DNA of 7,261 nt from Acidobacteriota bacterium (GCA_021819255.1 JAKART010000106.1:1-7261), one strand, 5' to 3'; counted from the stretch's first letter, positions 1 to 4,979 are shown. Numbers and translations are program-made. Notes: generated from the sequence alone by a model not told the origin.

Positions 1-342
1 CGGCTTGTAGAACGGTGAGTCCTCGGGGACGGCCAGGACCCAGCGCACCGGAACCCGGGACTGCTTGGAGTAGGTCAACGAGGAGACGCGCTGCACCTGG
101 GACTGATTCTCCAGGATCCAGTCGTTGCCGGTAAGGCCGGCATCCAGGGCGCCGTGCTCGACGTAGCGCGCCATCTCCTGGGCGCGTACCAGCATGCACT
201 CGATCTCCGGATCGTCGACGGAAGGAAAGTAGCTGCGGCCGCCGGCGTAGATGCGCCAACCGGCGCGCTCGAACAGGGCGATGGTTGCGTCCTGCAGGCT
301 GCCCTTTGGAACTCCCAGTTTAAGTTTGTTGTTCTGTGCCAT
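1..342 (-). CDS. hisG: ATP phosphoribosyltransferase HisG, N-terminal part (cut by window edge)
   Basis: HisG catalyses the first, committed step of histidine synthesis, joining ATP and PRPP to give phosphoribosyl-ATP in the cytoplasm. The reading frame is open from ATG at 342-340 to the window edge, giving 114 residues. Near the N-terminus it reads [20 protein letters not shown], the family's typical KG(R/S)L opening. It is followed by a conserved stretch around residues 58-76 ([19 protein letters not shown]), which matches the HisG substrate-binding lobe. The start codon lies 3 bases after the hisI stop, so the two are surely cotranscribed and probably translationally coupled; a purine-rich GGGAAAGGGAACC in the end of hisI can serve as ribosome binding site. 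Whether it is the long (self-regulated) or short (HisZ-dependent) form cannot be decided here because the C-terminus is missing. Identification rests on recognisable sequence, not a search. Confidence 0.93.
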   Translation of the reverse strand, partial: MAQNNKLKLGVPKGSLQDATIALFERAGWRIYAGGRSYFPSVDDPEIECMLVRAQEMARYVEHGALDAGLTGNDWILENQSQVQRVSSLTYSKQSRVPVRWVLAVPEDSPFYKP

Positions 343-345
343 TGC

Positions 346-711
346 TTATTGGTTCCCTTTCCCGGCGGTTGTGAAGCGGAGCGGCTTGGTGAAGCAGCTC
401 ACCGTTCCCTCGTGGCAGACCAGGCCATCGCCTTCCACCTCGACCTGGAACAGCAGAGCGTCGTTATCGCAGTCAGTGGATGCGGCGAGGACGCGAAGCC
501 GGTTGCCGCTGGTCTCTCCCTTCATCCAGAGCTTGGAGCGGGTGCGAGACCAGAAAGTGACGAAGCCGGTTTCGATGGTCTTGCGATAGCTCTCTTCATT
601 GAGGAAGCCGAGCATGAGCACCTGGCCGGTACGGGCGTCCTGCACGATGCCTGCCACCAGGCCGCCGTCTTTGGCGAAGTGGATGCGGATGGGTTCTGTG
701 GTTTCGGTCAT
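346..711 (-). CDS. hisI: Phosphoribosyl-AMP cyclohydrolase HisI
   Basis: HisI opens the purine ring of phosphoribosyl-AMP, the third step of histidine synthesis, in the cytoplasm using zinc and magnesium. The 121-residue protein carries the family's hallmark residues. DCDND at 80-84 supplies the Mg-binding aspartates and the first zinc cysteine (C81). C99 and C106, in VCHEGTVSCF, are the remaining zinc cysteines. The conserved NEESYRKTIETG and TFWSRTRSKLWMKGETSGN blocks lie at 38-49 and 52-70. It is a stand-alone HisI without the HisE pyrophosphohydrolase domain found in bifunctional HisIE proteins. The start ATG at 711-709 is preceded by AAAAGGAAATC, a good ribosome binding site. It is the first enzyme gene after the attenuator-like leader and lies 3 bases before hisG. 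Confidence 0.96.
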   Translation of the reverse strand: MTETTEPIRIHFAKDGGLVAGIVQDARTGQVLMLGFLNEESYRKTIETGFVTFWSRTRSKLWMKGETSGNRLRVLAASTDCDNDALLFQVEVEGDGLVCHEGTVSCFTKPLRFTTAGKGNQ

Positions 712-767
712 GATTTCCTTTTGAGCCGGGTTGGGGTGTTACCGAGCGCGATGCGGGCGAACAGCAC

Positions 768-803
768 AAAGCCCGCTCGCGGCAGGCGCGTCGGCGGGCT
801 TTT
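768..803 (-). terminator. Attenuator terminator hairpin of the his leader
   Basis: On the minus strand AAAGCCCGC (802-794) pairs perfectly with GCGGGCTTT (776-768), a 9-bp GC-rich stem around a 17-nt loop that can pair further (CGCG/CGCG elements). The 3' arm ends in a short T run before GTGCTG, so it is a weak-tailed intrinsic terminator. It sits about 30 nt after the stop of the histidine-rich leader peptide and about 57 nt before hisI. Its 5' arm includes CCGCC (797-793), which is complementary to GGCGG at 860-856 inside the leader peptide gene, so a competing antiterminator can be drawn. The folding was done by hand. Confidence 0.72.
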
Positions 804-832
804 GAAGATCCTGAAGGGGCGAGATTGCTACG

Positions 833-916
833 TTACTTCGCCACACCCAGAACAGCCGCCCACACGCCATGGGCGTGAGGATGGTGGTGTCCGTGATGGT
901 GTAGCGGAAGACTCAC
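833..916 (-). CDS. hisL: Histidine-operon leader peptide (HisL-like, attenuation)
   Basis: This 27-codon frame reads VSLPL, then HHHGHHHPHAH at residues 6-16 (eight His in eleven residues), then a short tail ending VAK and TAA. It lies directly upstream of hisI-hisG with a terminator-like hairpin between. In established his attenuation (enterobacterial HisL), a ribosome stalling on histidine codons when charged His-tRNA is scarce lets an antiterminator form. Here a 5-bp hairpin GCCCA/TGGGC (858-874) over the last His codons would mask GGCGG (856-860), which otherwise can pair with the terminator 5' arm. That reproduces the 1:2, 2:3, 3:4 scheme. The start is taken as GTG at 916-914, the only standard start close to the His run. 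The GGAG just before it is only one base away, too close for a normal ribosome binding site, so the exact start is uncertain. Confidence 0.82.
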   Translation of the reverse strand: MSLPLHHHGHHHPHAHGVWAAVLGVAK

Positions 917-923
917 TCTCCAC

Positions 924-952
924 AGGCTAGCGGCAACGGGCGTGGAAGTCAA
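924..952 (-). promoter_or_regulatory. Candidate sigma70-type promoter of the his operon
   Basis: The minus strand reads TTGACT (952-947), 17 bases, then TAGCCT (929-924). The -35 is five of six to consensus, the -10 three of six. Transcription would start near 917, at or next to the leader GTG (916). The -35 overlaps the carbonic anhydrase stop codon. The prediction comes from sequence alone; a start inside or upstream of the carbonic anhydrase gene is not excluded. Confidence 0.4.
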
Positions 953-1638
953 TGCCGGCCGGCAACAGCATGGCTGGAGACTGGGCTTGAAGCTGGACTG
1001 GCAATCGGCTCAAAGCCGGACTGCCCATCGCTGGCAACGCGCACCTCTCCGGTGCCGATGTTGTAGATCCAGCCGGAGATGCTGAGCCGGCCCTGGGCCA
1101 TGGCTCCAGCCACGGAAGGATGGGTCTTGAGGTGCCGCATCTGGAGCAGAACATTCTGTTCGGTGAGGACCTCCATCAGGTTGGAGGCAACGCCGTTCTG
1201 CACGGCGCGCTGGTGTACGATCTCCGCCACCGAGAGAGCGGCGTGGGCGTTGTGCATCCAGCGTTGCACCGTTGGCATCTTTTCGATGGACTGCGGCTCC
1301 AGCAGCGCCTGCATGGCGCCACAGTGCAGATGGCCGCAGATGACGATATGTTGAACGCCCAGAGAGCCGACAGCAAATTCAATCACGGCGCTCACGCCGC
1401 CCAGCATCTCTCCGTAGGCGGGAACCAGGTTGCCGATGTTGCGGGCCACAAAGATCTGGCCGGTGGAGGAGTTGGTGATGGCTACCGGATCGATGCGCGA
1501 GTCGGCGCAGGCGATAAAGAGGGTATGCGGCGACTGCTTCTCAACCGCGGCCTGCTCGTAGACCGCTGCCTGGCGTGGGTAGACTTCGGCCTGGAAGCGC
1601 CTCACTCCGGCTCTGAGCTGTTCAAGAATCTCGTCCAC
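949..1638 (-). CDS. Beta-class carbonic anhydrase
   Basis: This zinc enzyme interconverts CO2 and bicarbonate, usually in the cytoplasm, supplying bicarbonate for carboxylases and helping pH balance. The 229-residue protein has all beta-class active-site residues. CADSR at 44-48 gives zinc ligand C44 and the D46-R48 dyad, and HLHC at 103-106 gives ligands H103 and C106. The conserved VARNIGNLVPAYG (64-76) and GGVSAVIEFAVGSLGVQHIVICGH (80-103) blocks are present, and SGWIYNIGTGEV (188-199) is the usual C-terminal signature. The last 25 or so residues, rich in Ser, Pro and Ala, look like a disordered tail. The start is GTG at 1638-1636 with AGAGGAG five bases upstream. It is on the same strand as the his genes, but the histidine leader in between suggests separate control. 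Confidence 0.95.
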   Translation of the reverse strand: MDEILEQLRAGVRRFQAEVYPRQAAVYEQAAVEKQSPHTLFIACADSRIDPVAITNSSTGQIFVARNIGNLVPAYGEMLGGVSAVIEFAVGSLGVQHIVICGHLHCGAMQALLEPQSIEKMPTVQRWMHNAHAALSVAEIVHQRAVQNGVASNLMEVLTEQNVLLQMRHLKTHPSVAGAMAQGRLSISGWIYNIGTGEVRVASDGQSGFEPIASPASSPVSSHAVAGRH

Positions 1639-1669
1639 CTGGGCTCCTCTTGGAAATCATCTCATTAAG

Positions 1670-1689
1670 CCGGGAAGGAGATTTCCCGG
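1670..1689. other. Small hairpin upstream of carbonic anhydrase
   Basis: CCGGGAA (1670-1676) and TTCCCGG (1683-1689) form a perfect 7-bp stem with a 6-nt loop. It would lie in the 5' untranslated region about 30 nt ahead of the carbonic anhydrase start on the minus strand. It could affect mRNA stability or translation, or be chance. The rest of 1639-1832 shows no convincing gene. Confidence 0.3.
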
Positions 1690-1832
1690 GGTAAAGTTGG
1701 AAGACAGGGAACAGGCAGGCAAGGAGTTCCATGACGGATCGAGGGTTTGTGCCGGCTCAGCGAAATGGGGCAGGGCGATAAGGGGGAGTTCTGCTCTTTG
1801 GCAGCCTACGATGGCGGAGAAGAGGAGAGCAG

Positions 1833-2192
1833 ATGAGCAGACGTCCGCGCAGGAATCATGCGGCGGCATTCAAGGCCAAGGTGGCCCTGGCCGCAGTCAA
1901 GGGTGAGAAAACGCTGGCCGAGTTGGCTGAGCAGTTCGTTTGTAATCCCAACCAGATCACGCAGTGGAAGAGCCAGCTTCTGGAGGGCTCCGCCGGCGTC
2001 TTTGGGGAGTCCCGAGCCGAGCAGGCGACTCCGGTCGGTCTGAACGCATTGCACGCCAAGATCGGCGAACTGACGCTGGAGAACGATTTTTTAGAAGGGG
2101 CGCTCTCCAAGGCGGGATTGCTGAGCGTAAAGCGACGATCGACCCGGAGCACGATCTTCCCATTCAGAAGCAGGCTGAGATGCTGGAGCTGA
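1833..2192 (+). pseudogene. IS3-family transposase OrfA, stop codon lost
   Basis: OrfA of IS3-family elements is the small DNA-binding half of the transposase. Residues 1-60 (MSRRPRRNHAAAFKAKVALAAVKGEKTLAELAEQF and on) are the usual helix-turn-helix, recognising the element's ends. LHAKIGELTLENDFLEGAL at about 73-92 is the leucine-zipper dimerisation segment, and the normal protein ends at AGLLSxKR. Here it runs on for 18 unrelated residues, because the expected TGA at 2136-2138 is CGA. In relatives, as I recall them, orfA and orfB overlap as ATGA (orfB ATG, orfA TGA). The ACGA seen at 2135-2138 loses both at once. The start ATG follows GAGAAGAGGAGAGCAG, a strong ribosome binding site. No left terminal inverted repeat was recognised between 1690 and 1832. 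Confidence 0.85.
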
Positions 2193-2230
2193 GCCTCAGC
2201 ACGGTCTACAACCAGCCGCGCCCAGTCTCG
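2135..2230 (+). pseudogene. IS3-family transposase OrfB, N-terminal fragment
   Basis: This is the second half of the transposase, in the -1 frame relative to OrfA. It begins at ACG where ATG is expected and reads TIDPEHDLPIQKQAEMLELS, then STVYNQPRPVS, the familiar opening of IS3 OrfB proteins. It stops matching after PRPVS. From about 2230 the sequence is instead an RHS gene read on the opposite strand. The entire DDE catalytic core is therefore absent, and the element cannot transpose by itself. The break point is near 2224-2232, where IS and RHS sequences share a few bases. Confidence 0.8.
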
Positions 2231-2391
2231 CTGACCCGATTGCTGTCCCCGTCGTAGCTGTACGCGTGCGTCCCGTCGTTGATCACGTTGCCAGCAACAT
2301 GGTACTGGTACCCCACCCCCTGGTTGTTCGCAGCGTTAAACGAGGGCTGCGGTGAAGGCGCGCTGCCACTGGTGACATCCTGCCGACCCAC
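2224..2391 (-). pseudogene. RHS core fragment (YD-repeat region)
   Basis: On the minus strand a short frame reads PSFNAANNQGVGYQYHVAGN, then VINDGTHAYSYDGDSNRVSE. This is typical RHS/YD-repeat core sequence (AGN..., YSYDGDSNRV), which in intact proteins forms the beta-cocoon shell around the toxin. It has no start of its own. It ends at the IS3 junction near 2224-2232 and on the other side at the REP-like hairpin near 2387. It lies on the same strand as the large RHS gene at the right edge, but carries a different, more N-terminal part of a core, so it is a remnant of another copy or of an older rearrangement. Confidence 0.75.
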
Positions 2392-2413
2392 ATCTCAAAA
2401 AGCGAGATGTGGG
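2387..2413. repeat. REP-like palindrome
   Basis: CCCACATCTC (2387-2396) and GAGATGTGGG (2404-2413) are a perfect 10-bp inverted repeat around the loop AAAAAGC. Similar CCCACATCTC...GAGATGTGGGGCACCC palindromes are, from memory, frequent dispersed intergenic elements in Acidobacteria, so this is probably a REP-type repeat. There is no T-tract directly after it on either strand. Confidence 0.55.
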
Positions 2414-2613
2414 GCACCCGAAGTTGAAAAGGAAATCAGATGTCGGCCACCCGTCAAATACATGATTCACGACGAATGAACATCACGAGCTGCTCCTGAA
2501 CGGAAGACGAAAGACAAGACGCCAGGAAAGGAAAATGCAAGAACTCAATCCTCCAGGCAGCCGCGCCCACCACGGCTTCGCAAAAACGCGGCTAAGAGAA
2601 AAAGCAACAATAA
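2414..2613. other. Gene-free spacer
   Basis: Together with 2667-2790 this makes up most of a 370-base stretch without a convincing gene. The composition is A-rich and purine-rich on the plus strand at 2480-2615. Short open frames here show no family resemblance and no good ribosome binding site. It probably represents decayed intergenic DNA between the RHS fragment and the immunity A gene. Confidence 0.4.
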
Positions 2614-2666
2614 AAGCAAGCCCCCTTGACAACATGTGCATTCATACATGAAGTGTCAGCTTGCTT
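2614..2666 (-). terminator. Large terminator-like hairpin after immunity gene A
   Basis: AAGCAAGC (2614-2621) pairs with GCTTGCTT (2659-2666), TGACA (2627-2631) with TGTCA (2654-2658), and CATGT (2633-2637) with ACATG (2646-2650), with an 8-nt apical loop. Read on the minus strand, the 3' arm runs into TTTTATTGTTGC and then TTTTT, the U-rich tail of an intrinsic terminator. It lies about 125 nt after the stop of the membrane protein gene at 2791-3183, so it could end that transcript. The 5-base bulge lowers certainty. Confidence 0.5.
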
Positions 2667-2790
2667 CCGACGCTTTAGCGGCGTGTTCTTCGGGATGCTG
2701 GCCCGGACACGGAACCACGCGCCGCCACAGACAGCAGTACCGCCCCGAAGAGCGGCCTGCGGTTGGTTCACACTTCTTGGTCGTGAACGT

Positions 2791-3183
2791 TCATCCTTTA
2801 GCGGCCTTCGGTCCTCCCATGAACTTCCCGACAGCCGAAACGACCCAGAGCATTATGTATAAATCGGCCATGCCGATTGGGATTATTACGAAGGCAGGGA
2901 CCCACTCGGTCGCCCACGGAACGAACAAGATTAGCGGGACATGAAGAGCCGCAAAAACGATCATGGTCCCCCAGAACCACACATGCCGCCTCAACTTCCA
3001 TCTCATTACGATGGCGATGGTCACCATGATTATCGAGGTCAGCGTCGGACGAGCAAGATCGTACTTACCGAACTGATCGAACAAGATCAGCACAGGGAGG
3101 CCGCCCAGTATGACCCCAAGCACACCCCACCACGGCAAGCGCATCTTCCTGTCTTCTTCGGTGAACACCTTTAGGGATGGCAT
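2791..3183 (-). CDS. Four-helix membrane protein, candidate immunity protein for RHS tip A
   Basis: No family is recognised. The 130-residue product has a short charged N-terminus (residues 1-16) and four hydrophobic segments at about 18-36, 47-61, 67-90 and 93-119, so it is an integral inner-membrane protein. The ATG at 3183-3181 lies inside the last codons of the RHS tip A frame (stop 3173-3171), a 13-base overlap typical of translationally coupled toxin-immunity pairs; an upstream GTG at 3210 would add nine residues. Polymorphic toxin systems place the immunity gene directly after the toxin tip, and membrane immunity proteins often guard against toxins that act on the membrane. That fits the Gly/Ala-rich tip next door. 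The role is inferred from position and topology. Since the tip is broken, this gene may now be an orphan immunity gene. Confidence 0.6.
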   Translation of the reverse strand: MPSLKVFTEEDRKMRLPWWGVLGVILGGLPVLILFDQFGKYDLARPTLTSIIMVTIAIVMRWKLRRHVWFWGTMIVFAALHVPLILFVPWATEWVPAFVIIPIGMADLYIMLWVVSAVGKFMGGPKAAKG

Positions 3184-3527
3184 CCGGCCACCGCCTTGTA
3201 GGTTCCGCACAAATCCTCTAATACCGACGCTGCGGAAAGAGCTTGCCCAACAATCGGCGTAGCCTTCGCAAGACCAGCCCCAATTGATGCTAAGCCGGTC
3301 GCAAGCTGGGCACCGGCAAGTGCGCCACCGTCTCCTGAAGCTTCGGCCCCCGCGCTGGCAGTGGAGGTGAGGCCCACCCCAAATTTGACAGCCTGAAGGT
3401 TTTTGATTCCGTTAGAAGCCCCTGCCGCTCCATGCCAAAGACTAAACGCTCCTGCAACAGCACCGCCTTCGGGTAACAGTTCTACCGCATCAACAGCCGT
3501 ACTTGCAGCGCCCTTGGCGAGTGCGCT
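3171..3527 (-). pseudogene. Detached RHS C-terminal tip A (Gly/Ala-rich), cut off by a stop codon
   Basis: Downstream of an in-frame TAA (3530-3528) the frame stays open for 118 residues. It begins SALAKGAASTAVDAVELLPE and GGAVAGAFSLWHGAAGASNG, and ends GQALSAASVLEDLCGTYKAV and AGCHP. This is the kind of sequence that follows the NPC motif in acidobacterial RHS proteins. Long hydrophobic Gly/Ala-rich helices suggest a membrane-inserting or pore-like tip, though no named toxin family is recognised. The frame is continuous with the linker SQGQPSPQAQAPNN and NPCV just before the stop, so the stop is a lesion inside a once intact tip. It lacks an RHS core of its own. GTG at 3377 is the first plausible internal start but has no clear ribosome binding site. 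Confidence 0.68.
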
Positions 3528-3869
3528 TTAAACGCATGGATTCTTGTACCAGGGCATGCCGTTATTTGGGGCCTGAGCTTGTGGCGAAGGCTGTCCTTGT
3601 GACTGATCCAGCGCGTGCTTGAAGCTCACGCCCTCGGCCCGCATCACCCACAGCAGCACGTCGCCGCCCTCACCGCACGCACCCTTGCGGCTCCACACGT
3701 TCTTCGCCGGGTCGATGTTCAGGCTGGGATTCCGGTCGTCGTGGAACGGGCACAGCCCGATCAGCTCCTTGCCCACACGCCGCAGCTTGATCCCACGCGC
3801 CTCGGCCAACCGCTGGATCGAGACCTCCCGCTTGAGCCGCTCCTTCACATCCTCCGGCGTGTAGGCCAT
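3528..3869 (-). pseudogene. Truncated CHC2 zinc-finger (DnaG-type) protein fused to RHS linker
   Basis: CHC2 zinc fingers form the DNA-binding N-terminus of DnaG-type primases and of related proteins on phages, plasmids and integrative elements. Residues 1-89 match this: PEDVKERLKREVSI, then the finger from GLCPFHDDRNPSLNI to GACGEGGDVLLWVMRAEGVSF. C40, H43 and C65 are present, but the fourth ligand expected in the WHCxGAC motif is R61 (CGC where TGC would be Cys), so zinc binding is doubtful. At residue 90 the protein switches in frame into the RHS linker SQGQPSPQAQAPNN (part of a 44-bp repeat) and stops 10 residues later. The TOPRIM or helicase region that normally follows is missing. The start ATG at 3869 has a strong AAGGAGG site. 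It is divergent from the XRE gene, suggesting a mobile-element control region. Confidence 0.8.
3560..3603. repeat. 44-bp direct repeat, copy 1 (RHS linker)
   Basis: Identical over 44 bases to 6649-6692 and in the same orientation; the flanking bases differ on both sides. On the minus strand it encodes SQGQPSPQAQAPNN in the same frame as the copy in the large RHS gene. It marks the junction between the CHC2 gene fragment and RHS tip A. Confidence 0.97.
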
Positions 3870-3915
3870 CTTTCCCGTCCTCCTTGTAAAAACCTGTCAA
3901 GTGCTTTTTATGCAT

Positions 3916-3944
3916 TTGTTGGTACGGTCTGTCACATGTAAACT
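3916..3944 (+). promoter_or_regulatory. Candidate promoter of the XRE gene and shared divergent control region
   Basis: TTGTTG (3916-3921), a 17-base spacer and TAAACT (3939-3944) make a plausible sigma70-type promoter for the plus-strand XRE gene. The 95-base gap between the divergent CHC2 and XRE starts is AT-rich, with GTATAC and ATATGTATAT stretches at 3955-3972, a likely place for autoregulatory XRE operators. On the minus strand TTGACC (3980-3975) could be a -35 for the CHC2 gene. No precise operator palindrome was established. Confidence 0.35.
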
Positions 3945-3964
3945 CGTTCCGAGAGTATACAGAT

Positions 3965-4432
3965 ATGTATATTAGGTCAACGCACCGGGAGAAGGAGGTC
4001 ACGAAAGATGCCCTTAGAATCGGCCTTGCCACGCCCAAGGGAACAGCGACCACGAACAAGGATTCTTTCGGCCAACGCCTCATCGCGCTCCGCAGGGAAC
4101 GCGACATGACGCAGGTGCAGCTCGCCAAGGCCGCCAACATCACGCAACGCGCGATCTCCTACTACGAGACCGACGGCGGCTCTCCGCCCGGCCCGGCGGT
4201 CGCGCAACTGGCGCAGGCCCTCAAGGTCTCAGCCGATGAGTTGCTCGGCATCCAGGCCGCGCCGAGAGAGACGTCCAGCTTTGAACGGGTCGCAAGCGAC
4301 CCCGAGAAGCAGCGCCTCTGGGAGAGATTTCAGAGGATCACGCTGCTGCCGGAACGCGATCAAAAGGCCGTCATCCGGCTCATCAACTCGCTCACCGGAA
4401 CGGCGGGCGTTGAAGCCCAGACCGAACGATAA
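3965..4432 (+). CDS. XRE-family (cI-like) transcriptional regulator
   Basis: A 155-residue protein with a clear XRE/lambda-Cro helix-turn-helix at about 34-95. It opens SFGQRLIALRRERDMTQVQLAKAANI, continues TQRAISYYETDGGSPPGPAVAQLAQAL and ends KVSADELLGI. The C-terminal helix with LPERDQKAVIRLINSL (128-143) is common in small phage-type repressors and probably helps dimerisation. Such proteins bind operators in their own control region and act as a repressor. It is divergent from the CHC2 gene and 22 nt ahead of the antitoxin gene, so it may control both. The start is problematic. ATG 3965 is the only in-frame start upstream of the domain, but the strong AAGGAGG site (3992-3998) serves ATG 4008 in another frame. 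Either the first 15-30 residues are not translated as given or a small indel has moved the frame. Confidence 0.82.
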   Translation: MYIRSTHREKEVTKDALRIGLATPKGTATTNKDSFGQRLIALRRERDMTQVQLAKAANITQRAISYYETDGGSPPGPAVAQLAQALKVSADELLGIQAAPRETSSFERVASDPEKQRLWERFQRITLLPERDQKAVIRLINSLTGTAGVEAQTER

Positions 4433-4454
4433 GCCGACGAAAAGGACTCCCACC

Positions 4455-4739
4455 ATGCCCCACGCACAGACCAAGGAACACGCCCACGAACTCATCGACC
4501 GCATGGCCCCAGGCCAGGTCGCCGTCGTCGTCAACCTGCTCGAAGTCATGCTCGATCCCGTCGCCCGCGCCCTCGCCAACGCACCCTATGACGATGAGCC
4601 GCTCTCCGACGACGACATCAAGGCCCTCGATGCCTCCAGCGAGTGGCTAAAACACAACCAAGGCACTCCCCACGAACAGTTCCTGACCGAACTCGGCATT
4701 ACCCAGCAAGAGATCGATAACTACAAGGAACCGGCGTGA
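4455..4739 (+). CDS. Small acidic antitoxin-like protein of a RelE-type module
   Basis: A 94-residue, acidic protein beginning MPHAQTKEHAHELIDRMAPG. Residues 20-42 are a hydrophobic helix (QVAVVVNLLEVMLDPVARAL), then an acidic DDEPLSDDDIKALD stretch, and EQFLTELGITQQEIDNYKEP at the end. This matches a type of small proteins I recognise as partners of RelE/ParE toxins in Acidobacteria, but no DNA-binding fold is obvious. The ATG at 4455 has AAAGGA ten nt upstream and is preferred over in-frame starts inside the XRE gene. Its last codons overlap the toxin start by 4 bases (GTGA at 4736-4739), the usual coupling in type II toxin-antitoxin operons. The antitoxin would bind and neutralise the toxin in the cytoplasm. 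Confidence 0.78.
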   Translation: MPHAQTKEHAHELIDRMAPGQVAVVVNLLEVMLDPVARALANAPYDDEPLSDDDIKALDASSEWLKHNQGTPHEQFLTELGITQQEIDNYKEPA

Positions 4740-4978
4740 AGCCGATCGTCTGGGCTGACCCCGCTAAGGCCGATGTGCGCCGCATCGACCGCGACACCGC
4801 CATGCGCATTCTAACTGCGCTCGACCTCTTTGCCCGCACCGGAGAAGGCGACGTAAAAGCCCTCCAGGGCCGCGACGAACTCCGCCTCCGCATCGCCGAC
4901 TACCGCCTCTTCTTCGTCAACGTCGCCGACGCCCTCGAAGTCCGCCGCGTCCTCCATCGCCGCGAAGCCTACCGCTGA
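4736..4978 (+). CDS. RelE/ParE-superfamily toxin
   Basis: An 80-residue basic protein with the compact RelE/ParE fold signature. It reads KPIVWADPAKADVRRIDRDT, then LQGRDELRLRIADYRLFFVN, and ends VRRVLHRREAYR. The LRLRIADYRL strand (49-58) and the C-terminal HRREAYR supply the arginines and tyrosine that RelE-type mRNA interferases use in the ribosomal A site. ParE-like members instead target gyrase, and sequence alone does not decide between them. The start is GTG overlapping the antitoxin stop. It ends one base before the convergent DUF6429 stop. Length and motifs are normal, so the toxin is probably intact and could stabilise the cassette as an addiction module. Confidence 0.88.
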   Translation: MKPIVWADPAKADVRRIDRDTAMRILTALDLFARTGEGDVKALQGRDELRLRIADYRLFFVNVADALEVRRVLHRREAYR

Positions 4979-4979
4979 T

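Noticed and set aside
154..930. A 258-codon plus-strand open frame opposite hisG, hisI and the his leader
   Set aside because: It is the antisense shadow of recognisable genes; the protein has no family resemblance and spans intergenic features without a proper start.
1120..1668. A 182-codon plus-strand frame opposite the carbonic anhydrase
   Set aside because: It mirrors a gene with complete active-site motifs, and its sequence is a composition artefact of the opposite strand.
1690..2230. A complete IS3 element with terminal inverted repeats
   Set aside because: orfB is cut after about 30 codons and no matching pair of terminal repeats or target duplication could be seen.
2626..2944. Plus-strand frames of 78 and 102 codons in the spacer and opposite the membrane protein
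   Set aside because: No ribosome binding site and no recognisable domain. They cover the hairpin at 2614-2666 and overlap a better minus-strand gene.
4008..4109. A 33-residue upstream peptide gene behind the strong AAGGAGG site
   Set aside because: Arg/Pro-rich sequence looks like an out-of-frame read of the regulator; kept as an observation on the XRE start, not as a gene.
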